Shown here: one piece after another, positions 8,431 to 15,856 of the stretch
Numbering within the stretch: the first letter of the stretch is position 1
Layout of the letters: every line of letters starts with the position of its first letter
From: JBBTRP01 sp038065125
GTDB taxonomy: Bacteria > Patescibacteriota > Patescibacteriia > JACQRZ01
Assembly (NCBI GenBank): GCA_038065125.1
Contig: JBBTRP010000074.1
Coordinates: 1 to 37,839 of the forward strand
Direction: 5' to 3'
DNA length: 37,839 bases
The notes under the pieces: model-generated
What the model was told of the DNA's origin: nothing
Database searches by the model: none
What the model saw: the letters and a program-made list of their open reading frames with translations, nothing else
Position numbers and translations under genes: made by a program

Positions 8431-8664
8431 ATGAAAGGTCTTCATATGGTTGCCTTTACCCTCCTTCTCATCGGCGGCCTGAATTGGCTTGCTGTTGGCT
8501 TGTTTGGATGGGATATCGGGCAGTTGTTTGGCGGCCAAGGATCGGTCGTCTCGCGGGCGGTCTACGTCCTCGTTGGGCTTGCCGCGGTGGTTGAGATTGC
8601 AAGCCACAAACAGTGCTGCAAACTCTGCACTGGCCCTGACGCGTCAGGCGCGCCAAAGGCGTAA
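8431..8664 (+). CDS. DUF378 family small membrane protein
   Basis: A 77-residue protein with two hydrophobic helices (residues 5-25 and 40-60). The GGLNWLAVGLFGWD stretch after the first helix is the hallmark of the DUF378 family, whose function is unknown. The C-terminus carries a short cysteine cluster, CCKLC. An in-frame ATG at 8446 is an alternative start. It lies between the DoxX-like gene and a convergent CAP-domain gene, with a hairpin marking the end. Confidence 0.85.
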   Translation: MKGLHMVAFTLLLIGGLNWLAVGLFGWDIGQLFGGQGSVVSRAVYVLVGLAAVVEIASHKQCCKLCTGPDASGAPKA

Positions 8665-8742
8665 TCGATTCTTAAAGCCGAGAAGTTCAATGTACATCAG
8701 TACGTGCACAGAGTGTTTTTAGTAGTTTCCATAACCACATAG

Positions 8743-8768
8743 AACGAGAACCGCGAGGGGTTCTCGTT
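8743..8768. terminator. 10-bp hairpin between convergent genes
   Basis: AACGAGAACC and GGTTCTCGTT form a perfect 10-bp stem with a 6-nt loop in the space between the DUF378 gene and the convergent CAP gene. There is no long T-run on either side, so it is probably a weak or factor-assisted terminator or an mRNA 3' end stabiliser. Confidence 0.55.
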
Positions 8769-8774
8769 ATTGAG

Positions 8775-10010
8775 TTACTGATTCGTCTGTGTGGCGGTTG
8801 AAGAGAATGATTTGAGACACAGGTTGAATCGGTTGACTTCCTCGTTGTAGTTTGCGATCCACAGCTTTATGTTTGCAACCAGCGCATTCACCTGTTCAAC
8901 GATGGTGTTGTGTTCATTGACGAGGGCGTTGTATGCGTCCACGGCCGTTTGCGTGAGTAATACTCCTCGAGACTCGAGGTCCTTTTTCTTCCACGTGAGG
9001 ACCTCCTTCATCGAGGAGACGGCGCGCTCGGAGTCCGCAATTTGGCTTTTCAGGTCTTCTGAGGGTCCTTGGCATGAGGAGAGGGGGGTGCCGAAAATTT
9101 GAACAGCCATCCACGTCTCACGCCCTTGGTACGTGCCGCTTTTTGCTGCGACCCCCAGCTCGGTGTATTTGGTGTTCAGGATATTTGCGCGGTGGCCCGG
9201 GCTCTCCATCCAGGCGCCCACAACCCGCTCGTCTGTGCCGAAATCCCCAAGTGCAAGATTCTCGCCGATCAAAATAAATGAGTATCCGGCAGTCTTGGCA
9301 TCATCTTTTGCGCTCGTGCCGTCCGGTGAGACGTGCTCGAAGTATTGTTTTTCAAAGAGATCGTCAAGCCGCTCCTTGGCAACAGTGTCGAGTTTCGTAT
9401 TCCCCGCAAGGGCGGGAAGAGAGGCGACAGACGCGCGCTGCGTATTGGTCCACTGCAAAATTCCATCCCGCGTGAGCAGCGTGAACTCTGGCCGCGTCAT
9501 GCGGATGATAAAAGGCGCCTCGTGAACGGCGGTGGATGATGCGGCCGGAGTCGTCGAAGTTGCGTTGGTCGAGATTTCAGAAGTCAACGGAGCCGTTGAG
9601 GTCGATTGCGTTTCGGAGGAGGCCGCTGTCGACGTTGACGGCTCAATGAAGATTACCAGCGGCGATGGCGCCTCAAAAATCGGAATCGGAGGAAGTACGA
9701 TGTCAGGAATCTCCTCTGAGAACGGCACCACCGGATCATGAGGGACGTTTATTAAGGCGATTTTCTTGGATGTACGCGGCGGGGACTTCTTTTTTGCAAC
9801 CTTCTTTTTTACGAGTTTCTTTTTCTGTGCTAGACTCTTTGTAGGCGGTTTTTTTATGATCTGACCAGTTTTTGTTGCGGCTTTTTTTGCCACTGCAAAG
9901 ACCGCATCGCTGTGTGCCGTCGCAAAAAAACTTACGACAAGAATCGCGACAAGCGCGTAATAAAGGACTTTTTTCCGTGTTGTAAAAGGCGATTGGAAGG
10001 TACCGTGCAT
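8775..10010 (-). CDS. secreted CAP/SCP-domain protein
   Basis: A 411-residue exported protein. Residues 1-40 form a signal peptide or anchor, 41-85 are very Lys-rich, 95-165 are a Pro/Ser/Thr low-complexity linker, and 183-308 are a CAP (SCP/PR-1) domain with FEHVSPDG (His226), GENLA (Glu250) and SPGHRANILN (His273), the usual cavity residues. The C-terminal 90 residues look coiled-coil. CAP proteins of this kind are extracellular; in bacteria their substrate is generally unknown. The Lys-rich segment could bind wall polymers or nucleic acid, which is speculative. It is transcribed alone from an extended -10 promoter. Confidence 0.88.
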   Translation of the reverse strand: MHGTFQSPFTTRKKVLYYALVAILVVSFFATAHSDAVFAVAKKAATKTGQIIKKPPTKSLAQKKKLVKKKVAKKKSPPRTSKKIALINVPHDPVVPFSEEIPDIVLPPIPIFEAPSPLVIFIEPSTSTAASSETQSTSTAPLTSEISTNATSTTPAASSTAVHEAPFIIRMTRPEFTLLTRDGILQWTNTQRASVASLPALAGNTKLDTVAKERLDDLFEKQYFEHVSPDGTSAKDDAKTAGYSFILIGENLALGDFGTDERVVGAWMESPGHRANILNTKYTELGVAAKSGTYQGRETWMAVQIFGTPLSSCQGPSEDLKSQIADSERAVSSMKEVLTWKKKDLESRGVLLTQTAVDAYNALVNEHNTIVEQVNALVANIKLWIANYNEEVNRFNLCLKSFSSTATQTNQ

Positions 10011-10019
10011 AATTCAAAA

Positions 10020-10028
10020 AGTATATCA
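10020..10028 (-). promoter_or_regulatory. extended -10 TGATATACT for the CAP gene
   Basis: Read on the minus strand, TGATATACT ends 9 nt before the ATG at 10010. The transcript would have almost no leader. It lies in the divergent gap shared with the PEP-utiliser gene. Confidence 0.6.
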
Positions 10029-10056
10029 TGAAATACTTTCCATTGGGTATGGAGAT

Positions 10057-11217
10057 ATGTCCGTATATGACAGTACCGCCTTTACACTCTTACGTATGGA
10101 CATAACGAAGCTCTACACAACGCAAGTCTCTCTGACCGAGTGGCTCGAGAAGATTTCTCACGAGAAAACGGTACACCTACGCCTTGAGGACAACGAGAAG
10201 CGGGAGCGACTGAAAGTTCTTCATGAGCTGATCGGTCTGCCGTTTGATCGACCCTTCCAGTTCGACGCGGCAGATATCGTGTCGCGCCCACCTTCTTTCC
10301 AGGAATTTCTTCAGAGTCACGGCCAGGAGCTCTGCGCACTCAGGCTCATCCCCAAAGATCCGACGCTTCCAAAGTTGCGCATGCGCGGGCAGACGATTCA
10401 AGACTCCCTTCTTTGGTTTCAGGAGCAGGCGATCGATCCGACGCGGTACCGCGCGGACTTTGTACCGCATTCGGATGTAAACGAGTGGGCAACGATTTTT
10501 GTGGTGAACAGCGCCGGGATTTTTGGCGAGATTATCCGCGGCGGACATCATCAGCTCACCCAAGGATTTTATGAAGATCAAAAACCAATCACTTTCTCAT
10601 TCGATTGGAGCGAGTGGCGCGTCGACTCCTCGGATGGCGCTGTGCTAGATCAACTTCGTACGCTGGAGCGATTGATTGTTGTCTCGGATCCTACGATTCA
10701 GAAAACCCTCTCAGACCGAATCGGCGCGACCTTTGCGCACGATCATTTGGTGGGATATTTCGAGACGGTCATCACGAAAGAATTCGGCGTCTGGTTTATC
10801 GACTACAACCGTATTCTAGGCGAGTTGTATGCCGACTTTCAAATCACCGCCTCTTCGCCGGCGCCTTCCAGCGAGCGCATGCTCGTCGGGCGATCGGGGA
10901 GCAGGGGGGTCACTCGCGGTCGAGCGCACATCGTACTGCCCGTCGACCTCTCGATGCTCCCTCTTTCAGATGACGAGATTCTCGTGTGTGACATGACGAC
11001 CCCCGAATTTCTCCCACTCATGTCATCTGCACGCGCCGTGGTGACCGATCGCGGCGGTGTACTCACGCACGCAGCGATCGTCTGTCGGGAACTCAAAAAA
11101 CCTTGCGTTGTTGGAACCGGGAACGCGACAACATTTTTCAAAACCGGCGAGCGCATCGAAGTTGACGGAGACCGAGGCGTGGTCATCTCCCTCGAGGGGC
11201 TTCGTAATTCACAATAA
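10057..11217 (+). CDS. orphan PEP-utilising (phosphohistidine) domain protein
   Basis: The C-terminal ~95 residues are the PEP-utiliser mobile domain: VVTDRGGVLTHAAIV places the phospho-accepting histidine at residue 338, followed by ELKKPCVVGTGNAT. The first ~270 residues are not a complete PEP synthase or PTS enzyme I. The stretch VNEWATIFVVNSAGIFGEIIRGG resembles a fragment of an ATP-grasp fold, and no PEP-binding barrel is present. It may be a reduced dikinase-like protein that transfers phosphate between ATP and a small molecule. The start is uncertain: ATG at 10057, or ATG at 10096 (MDITKLYTTQ), which lies 7 nt after a TACACT box. It runs 2 bp short of the transporter gene behind it. 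Confidence 0.8.
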   Translation: MSVYDSTAFTLLRMDITKLYTTQVSLTEWLEKISHEKTVHLRLEDNEKRERLKVLHELIGLPFDRPFQFDAADIVSRPPSFQEFLQSHGQELCALRLIPKDPTLPKLRMRGQTIQDSLLWFQEQAIDPTRYRADFVPHSDVNEWATIFVVNSAGIFGEIIRGGHHQLTQGFYEDQKPITFSFDWSEWRVDSSDGAVLDQLRTLERLIVVSDPTIQKTLSDRIGATFAHDHLVGYFETVITKEFGVWFIDYNRILGELYADFQITASSPAPSSERMLVGRSGSRGVTRGRAHIVLPVDLSMLPLSDDEILVCDMTTPEFLPLMSSARAVVTDRGGVLTHAAIVCRELKKPCVVGTGNATTFFKTGERIEVDGDRGVVISLEGLRNSQ

Positions 11218-11219
11218 CT

Positions 11220-12110
11220 ATGTCCTGGGTTCTCCTCTCAATAGTGGCCGGATTCGCGTGGGCGATCGTGAATGTGATCGACAAGGTGGTCTTTGTCCGA
11301 TGGAAACTTTCGCCGGAGGTTTTTTTTCTTCTCATTTCCATCGCATTTTTTCTCTCCGGCGTGGTGATGTGGCCCTTCCTCGGATTCCCGATCCCTCCGC
11401 AACAAGAGCTGCTTCTTGCCGGGATATCCGGTTGTCTCTATTTTCTCTGCTTCGTTTTTTACTACCGTGCACTGAAGAATGAAGAGGTGTCCCGGGTCGT
11501 GCCGCTCTGGTACCTCTCGCCTTTATTTATTATTGTTTTTGCCGCGTTGTTTTTGGGCGAGCGACTCACGTACTTCCATATTGGTGGCGTTGTGCTCCTC
11601 GTGTTTGGAGCCATGACAGTCACCGCACGGGGGTTGTTCTCCCGTCCACGATGGGGCGTATTAGGTCTCATGATTGCCGCCGACATTCTCTTTGCGGCAA
11701 GTGCGGTGATCGGCAAACAGCTGATGGACGGCGGCATGGATTTGTGGACGTATTACGCACTCTCCCGTGTTGCGGGGATTGTCGTGGTTGTTCCCGCGCT
11801 GATTCTTCTCTGGCAACCCTTGTGTACCGCAATTCGCACGAACGGCATGACCTTTCTGTGGGTAATCGGCCTTGAAGAGCTTCTCAATGTCGGCGGCGAC
11901 ATCGCGTGGCTCCTCGCCATTGGCATCGGATCGGCGACGCTTGCAACGGCACTTTCTTCTTCGCAGCCGTTTTTTGTTCTCCTGATCGTGCTCGCACTCG
12001 GCCACGTCGCGCCACGACTCCTTGATGACGAAGTTGGCACACGGGCACTCGCACAGAAGGCGTTCTCGATCGCGAGTATTATCGTGGGCGCGATCTTGGT
12101 CACCTCTTGA
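11220..12110 (+). CDS. EamA/DMT-family transporter
   Basis: A 296-residue protein with about ten hydrophobic helices arranged as two EamA repeats, beginning WVLLSIVAGFAWAIVNVIDK and, in the second half, WGVLGLMIAADILFAASAVIG. The drug/metabolite transporter family moves small metabolites across the cytoplasmic membrane; the substrate cannot be read from sequence. It starts 2 bp after the PEP-utiliser stop, so the two are one unit and may handle the same compound (inference). A new promoter follows before the next gene. Confidence 0.88.
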   Translation: MSWVLLSIVAGFAWAIVNVIDKVVFVRWKLSPEVFFLLISIAFFLSGVVMWPFLGFPIPPQQELLLAGISGCLYFLCFVFYYRALKNEEVSRVVPLWYLSPLFIIVFAALFLGERLTYFHIGGVVLLVFGAMTVTARGLFSRPRWGVLGLMIAADILFAASAVIGKQLMDGGMDLWTYYALSRVAGIVVVVPALILLWQPLCTAIRTNGMTFLWVIGLEELLNVGGDIAWLLAIGIGSATLATALSSSQPFFVLLIVLALGHVAPRLLDDEVGTRALAQKAFSIASIIVGAILVTS

Positions 12111-12135
12111 AATTACGTCAGATTAGTGCTACGCT
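12107..12135 (+). promoter_or_regulatory. promoter TTGAAA-17-TACGCT with extended -10
   Basis: TTGAAA at 12107-12112 and TACGCT at 12130-12135 are 17 nt apart and the -10 is preceded by TGC. The -10 ends 9 nt before the ATG at 12145, so the message is probably leaderless. Confidence 0.6.
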
Positions 12136-12144
12136 CAGGGTTCT

Positions 12145-12876
12145 ATGCAAGCAGTAATTTTAGCAGCCGGACAGGGGGTGCGCCTTCGTCCGATTACTGA
12201 CGATCGGCCAAAGCCCATGGTCCCCATCGGTGAGATGCCGATTTTGGAGTACACATTTAGCATCTTACCCAAGGTCATCGACGAGGTGATCTTGGTTGTT
12301 GGCTATAAGCAGGAAAAAATCCGCGAGCATTTCGGGGAAGAGTGGAAGGGCAGAAAGATCATCTATGTCGACCAGCCCGAACCGAAAGGAAGCGCCGACG
12401 CACTCGAGCGGGTTCGGACCTACATCAAGGGACCACATTTTTTGCTTATGTATGGAGACGATCTCTATCACGCGGGCGACCTGGAAGCGTGCGTGAAAGG
12501 CACCGAGCAGGTCATGCTTGTGAAGGAGGCCGAGCACCCGGAGCGCATGGGCGTGTGTCAGCTTGACGACGAAGGGTATGTGACGGATTTTGTCGAGAAG
12601 CCAAAAATTCCGCCGTCCAATCTTGCAAGTATCGGGGTGTTCGTTTTGCACGAAGATATATTTTCAGTTGCGCCGGCGTATCTCCCGAATGGAGAGAACT
12701 GTCTGGCAGCCCAAATCCCAGACCTGATTAAACTCCGGCCGCTCAAAACCGTCCGCGCACAATTCTGGCACCCGATCGGCTACCCTGAGGATGTCGAGAA
12801 GGCAAAGGAGCTTTTGCCCGGACTACTTGCGGAGCGGCAGAAGAAGTTAGAAGCCCCAATTACTGCCCCCCATTGA
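12145..12876 (+). CDS. sugar-1-phosphate nucleotidyltransferase
   Basis: Makes an NDP-sugar from a sugar-1-phosphate and NTP. The N-terminal signature LAAGQGVRLRPITDDRPKPM is the nucleotide-binding loop of the NTP-transferase family, followed by the metal-site YGDDL and the EKPKIPPSNLASIGVFV motif typical of glucose-1-phosphate thymidylyl/uridylyltransferases. At 243 residues it lacks the left-handed beta-helix acyltransferase domain of GlmU-type enzymes. The sugar and base are not determinable by eye. A shorter paralogue is at 19654. Both probably serve surface glycan synthesis together with WecB. Confidence 0.9.
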   Translation: MQAVILAAGQGVRLRPITDDRPKPMVPIGEMPILEYTFSILPKVIDEVILVVGYKQEKIREHFGEEWKGRKIIYVDQPEPKGSADALERVRTYIKGPHFLLMYGDDLYHAGDLEACVKGTEQVMLVKEAEHPERMGVCQLDDEGYVTDFVEKPKIPPSNLASIGVFVLHEDIFSVAPAYLPNGENCLAAQIPDLIKLRPLKTVRAQFWHPIGYPEDVEKAKELLPGLLAERQKKLEAPITAPH

Positions 12877-12901
12877 CAAAAATCGCATTTTGGTGTATAC
12901 T
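12873..12901 (+). promoter_or_regulatory. consensus sigma-70 promoter TTGACA-17-TATACT
   Basis: TTGACA at 12873-12878 and TATACT at 12896-12901 with a 17-nt spacer is the best housekeeping promoter in the window. Its -35 overlaps the stop codon of the nucleotidyltransferase. It drives the RRM gene. Confidence 0.85.
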
Positions 12902-12907
12902 GGAAAA

Positions 12908-13040
12908 GTACGGTAGGTTCTCAACAATCGTGACTGTCATCCTTTGTTAAGTGGCTTTTTTGCTGTGGGATGGAAAGACGGGTAGGTGAGAAGGTCGCCC
13001 GCCGGAATTATAAGTAGTAAGTAGATAGTTGAAACATTCT
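12908..13040 (+). promoter_or_regulatory. long 5' leader of the RRM gene
   Basis: About 133 nt separate the predicted transcription start from the ATG. This is unusual in a window where most messages seem leaderless. There is no Shine-Dalgarno site near the start codon. Long leaders of this kind occur on cold-shock and RNA-binding-protein mRNAs, where they act in temperature or autoregulatory control; whether that holds here is inference. Confidence 0.5.
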
Positions 13041-13406
13041 ATGGCAAAGAAGCTATATGTCGGTGGTCTTTCCTACAACACCACCGATGACGGCCTTCGC
13101 GAGGCATTCTCGCAGGCCGGCACAGTTGCTTCGGCAACCATTATCATGGATCGCATGAGTGGTCGCTCAAAGGGTTTTGGATTCGTCGAGTACGAAAGCG
13201 ACGAAGACGCCCAGAAGGCAATTGACATGTGGAACGGTAAGGAGTTGGACGGTCGCACCCTCACGGTGAACGAAGCCCGACCCCTCGAAGCGCGTCCTCC
13301 GCGACGCACTGGTGGCTACAACGCCCGCTACGGCGGTGGCGGTGGTGGCAACCAAGGTGGTGGCGGATACGGCGGCGGTCACCAGGGCGGCGGTTCAAAC
13401 TGGTAA
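13041..13406 (+). CDS. glycine-tailed RNA recognition motif (RRM) protein
   Basis: A 121-residue RNA-binding protein with a single RRM. RNP2 is KLYVGGL (residues 4-10) and RNP1 is KGFGFVEY (44-51), with the aromatic residues that stack on bases present. After residue 85 the chain becomes Arg/Pro and then Gly-rich (GGGGG with Asn, Gln and Tyr), like cyanobacterial Rbp cold-induced proteins. The ATG at 13041 is preferred because the RRM begins at once. It is probably an abundant RNA chaperone: it has the strongest promoter in the window, its own long leader and a strong terminator. Confidence 0.93.
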   Translation: MAKKLYVGGLSYNTTDDGLREAFSQAGTVASATIIMDRMSGRSKGFGFVEYESDEDAQKAIDMWNGKELDGRTLTVNEARPLEARPPRRTGGYNARYGGGGGGNQGGGGYGGGHQGGGSNW

Positions 13407-13422
13407 TTCCACCAATCAAAAA

Positions 13423-13453
13423 AACGCTCCCGATGAATATCGGGGGCGTTTTT
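13423..13453 (+). terminator. intrinsic terminator of the RRM gene
   Basis: AACGCTCCCGAT (13423-13434) pairs with ATCGGGGGCGTT (13439-13450), a 12-bp stem with one G-U pair and a 4-nt loop, followed by a T-run to 13453. Confidence 0.9.
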
Positions 13454-13494
13454 GCATTGTTTTTCTGCTGACTTATTTGCTAGTATGAATCAAT

Positions 13495-13608
13495 AAACCC
13501 GACCCTGCGGCAAGACCGCAGTATATCTGGGCGGGTTTGATGCACAAGGTGTCGGCTCCGCCGACAGATTTTCGGTTCACTCGTACCCCGTGGCAAGACC
13601 ACGGGGTA
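13495..13608. repeat. array of three hairpins, two sharing the loop CAAGA
   Basis: Hairpin 1: CTGCGG-CAAGA-CCGCAG (13505-13521) nested inside AAACCCG (13495-13501) and CGGGTTT (13532-13538). Hairpin 2: GTCGGC-TCC-GCCGAC (13551-13565). Hairpin 3: TACCCCGTGG (13584-13593), CAAGA, CCACGGGGTA (13599-13608), a perfect 10-bp stem. Hairpins 1 and 3 differ in stem sequence but share the loop and the GGCAAGACC core, as in REP-like palindrome families. The array ends 28 nt before a gene start, so it could instead be a structured leader. It is not a typical terminator because no T-run follows. Confidence 0.75.
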
Positions 13609-13636
13609 TTCGCCAGCAATAAAGTAACAACGTTTT

Positions 13637-14461
13637 ATGAGTACACGCGAAGTCGACGATTTGGGGGCACACTGGAGTTATGCTGAGCTGTGGGATGCGT
13701 TTCCGATTCCCTCACGGCCGGATTCGGAAGAGCTTGCGCATGAAGAGAAGTATTTAACCCGTCTTCGGCCGGAGAATGTTTCGCTGATGATACTTGGGTC
13801 TACGATCGAGTATCGGTCTCTCTGTAAGCGGCTTGGCATTCGTCCCCACGTGATTGATTTTTCACGCGACAATTTCGATTCACTTTCCTCCTACTCAAAA
13901 GAAAAATTTACCAATGAAACGTTTGTCGAGTCGGACTGGCTTGCAATCAGTTACCAAGATACATTTGATTTTATTTTGGGACACCGCCCATTCAATGTCG
14001 TTCGTCACGATCAAGTGTTGACGTTGTTCCAAAAAATGAACGCAGCGCTCAAAAAAGGGGGAATCTTTTTTTGTCGAGGGAACGTGATGCCTCCCGACTA
14101 CGAAGATCAGCTTGACCGCATCATCGACACATGGGCATTCGCCCCGAATAGACCTTTTCGGCTGTTTAGTTACTTAGAAGTCGCTCTGTATTTTCATTGT
14201 GCCGACGAACTGGGGTATCTTGATTATCCAACAGCCCGGGAGACCATACGACAGTATCATGAAGAGGGAAAAATCAGCGATGCGGATTACAATGACATTC
14301 GTCCGCTTATCTCAATGCCCGAGGGGACGAAGTTTCGAAGCTATGTTCCACTCGACGAACTTGAAGTATCAATACGACTGGCTGGGTTCACCTCAATGGA
14401 GGTCTATCGAACTTCACATGAGTTTACGCAGAATATGCCGATTTACAAACTCGTAAAGTAA
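13637..14461 (+). CDS. class I methyltransferase-like protein
   Basis: A 274-residue protein with the strand order of a Rossmann methyltransferase but an unusual nucleotide loop: LMILGSTIEYRSLCKRLG replaces the usual GxGxG, followed by an acidic strand end (HVIDFSRDN), a DFILGHRPFNVV strand and LKKGGIFFCRG, matching the post-motif III turn. The SAM site is therefore weakly conserved and activity is unproven. The C-terminal ~100 residues (YDQ-less helical region through RSYVPLDELE) have no match I recognise. It is separated by 1 bp from a PLP enzyme gene, so the two proteins very likely act together. The hairpin array precedes it. Confidence 0.7.
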   Translation: MSTREVDDLGAHWSYAELWDAFPIPSRPDSEELAHEEKYLTRLRPENVSLMILGSTIEYRSLCKRLGIRPHVIDFSRDNFDSLSSYSKEKFTNETFVESDWLAISYQDTFDFILGHRPFNVVRHDQVLTLFQKMNAALKKGGIFFCRGNVMPPDYEDQLDRIIDTWAFAPNRPFRLFSYLEVALYFHCADELGYLDYPTARETIRQYHEEGKISDADYNDIRPLISMPEGTKFRSYVPLDELEVSIRLAGFTSMEVYRTSHEFTQNMPIYKLVK

Positions 14462-14462
14462 T

Positions 14463-15815
14463 ATGTCCGAACGCGGAGCAAAGATTGCAAAGGAATTCGA
14501 AAGCGTCTCTGAATATGAAGCGAATATGCGAGAGACGGGCTATGCGCGGTACAGCTATCAGGAGCTTATGGATCGCGAAGCCAAGATGACTCCAATGATC
14601 GAGGGCGCAAGCGATGTTGCGCTTTTTAATTCCGGTGCAGCCGCGATGCATACAGCGCTTGCCGCCGAAGGTCTCCGTCCTGGAGATCGCGTCGTGTGCG
14701 CGAGGTCGATTTTTGCAACTACGAAAAAAGAGATAGAGCGACTTGTCGAGAGTGGAATTCAGGTGACATTCATCGACACGGGAGATCGCGAAGAAGTGGA
14801 GCGCATCGTACGAGAAAATAACCCGCGACTGTTTGTCGCCGAAAGCATCGCAAATTCCACTAAGATGGAAATGCTTGACATGGCCCATCTTGGTGCCGTC
14901 GTTCGGGATGTCAACAGTAGTCAGCAGGATGTCTCGCCCGACGAAGCATTCTCAAAATATGCCTCCGCCCGAGAGAGGCTTTCCGGCGTGTCACAAAAAA
15001 CGAAGGAGCGACTTCTTGCGAGTATCGAAGAGTTCCGGACCGGGAACAACCCATTTATTTTCCGCGATGCAATTTCCGAGTTAATGATCGAGACATCACA
15101 GAATCGATCAGGCGCAGTCCGGGAAGTGGCGAAGCTGGTAAAATATGTATTGCGCGAATCATCGAGAAAAAAACTCTCTCTTCTGATCGACAACACACTG
15201 CCTTCTCCTCACCTGATTAACCCCTTGAAAATTATTGGAGGGGACGTTGAAAAAGTGATCATTGAGAGCGGAACAAAACACTATCAGGAGGGAGCGAATG
15301 AAATTACACTCGGCATCGCCTATTCGGATGATCCGGCGAAGGTACGAGCTTTGAAAGAACAAAGAATTGCACTTGGAACATATCTTCAGCCGTCGAGTGA
15401 AAATTTGATGCCCAACACTATCGGCGAACGAATGCCGAAGATAATGGAATCTCACGCTCGAAACGCTCTCCATCTTGCTGAAACATTCAACCGCATCCCG
15501 GGATGCGACGTCTCGCATCCGAATCTACCTCAGCATGCGAACGGTGAGCTGGCAACACAACTTGCCCCTCAAGGATCGGTCACATTGTTTTATGTGACGT
15601 TGCCTGAAGGTGTACCTGCAAACGAATTCATGCAACAGGTGAAAGATGTGGCGGGAGACCGTATCGGTCTTGGTACGAGTTTTGGACACTCAAAAACTTG
15701 GCTGTCCAATTACGGGCTCGATAGTCGAACGGTACGGGTTGCCGCCGGAAGCGAGCCGGAAGAAGAGTCTCACGAGGTGGCGAGCGTTTTTTTACGCGTC
15801 CTTTCCGGAGCGTAG
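14463..15815 (+). CDS. divergent Cys/Met-metabolism-type PLP enzyme
   Basis: Fold type I PLP protein of the cystathionine gamma-synthase superfamily. Visible blocks are FNSGAAAMHTAL (cofactor phosphate turn), FVAESIANSTKMEM (counterpart of EsPsNP), LLIDNTLPSPHLINPL (PLP-pyridine aspartate) and ESGTKHYQEGANEITLG with Lys272 as the Schiff-base lysine. Between residues ~145 and ~235 it has an extra charged, mostly helical insertion not found in ordinary family members. At 450 residues it is longer than the usual ~390. The substrate is unknown; sulfur-amino-acid chemistry is the family norm. It is coupled to the methyltransferase-like gene and ends at a bidirectional terminator. Confidence 0.8.
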   Translation: MSERGAKIAKEFESVSEYEANMRETGYARYSYQELMDREAKMTPMIEGASDVALFNSGAAAMHTALAAEGLRPGDRVVCARSIFATTKKEIERLVESGIQVTFIDTGDREEVERIVRENNPRLFVAESIANSTKMEMLDMAHLGAVVRDVNSSQQDVSPDEAFSKYASARERLSGVSQKTKERLLASIEEFRTGNNPFIFRDAISELMIETSQNRSGAVREVAKLVKYVLRESSRKKLSLLIDNTLPSPHLINPLKIIGGDVEKVIIESGTKHYQEGANEITLGIAYSDDPAKVRALKEQRIALGTYLQPSSENLMPNTIGERMPKIMESHARNALHLAETFNRIPGCDVSHPNLPQHANGELATQLAPQGSVTLFYVTLPEGVPANEFMQQVKDVAGDRIGLGTSFGHSKTWLSNYGLDSRTVRVAAGSEPEEESHEVASVFLRVLSGA

Positions 15816-15825
15816 TTGGCCTGGA

Positions 15826-15854
15826 AAAAATTCCCGGGTTTTCCGGGAATTTTT
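15826..15854. terminator. bidirectional intrinsic terminator
   Basis: AAAAATTCCCGG (15826-15837) and CCGGGAATTTTT (15843-15854) form a 12-bp perfect stem with a 5-nt loop. Each strand ends in a T-run, so it serves both the PLP gene and the convergent htpX. Confidence 0.9.
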
Positions 15855-15856
15855 CG

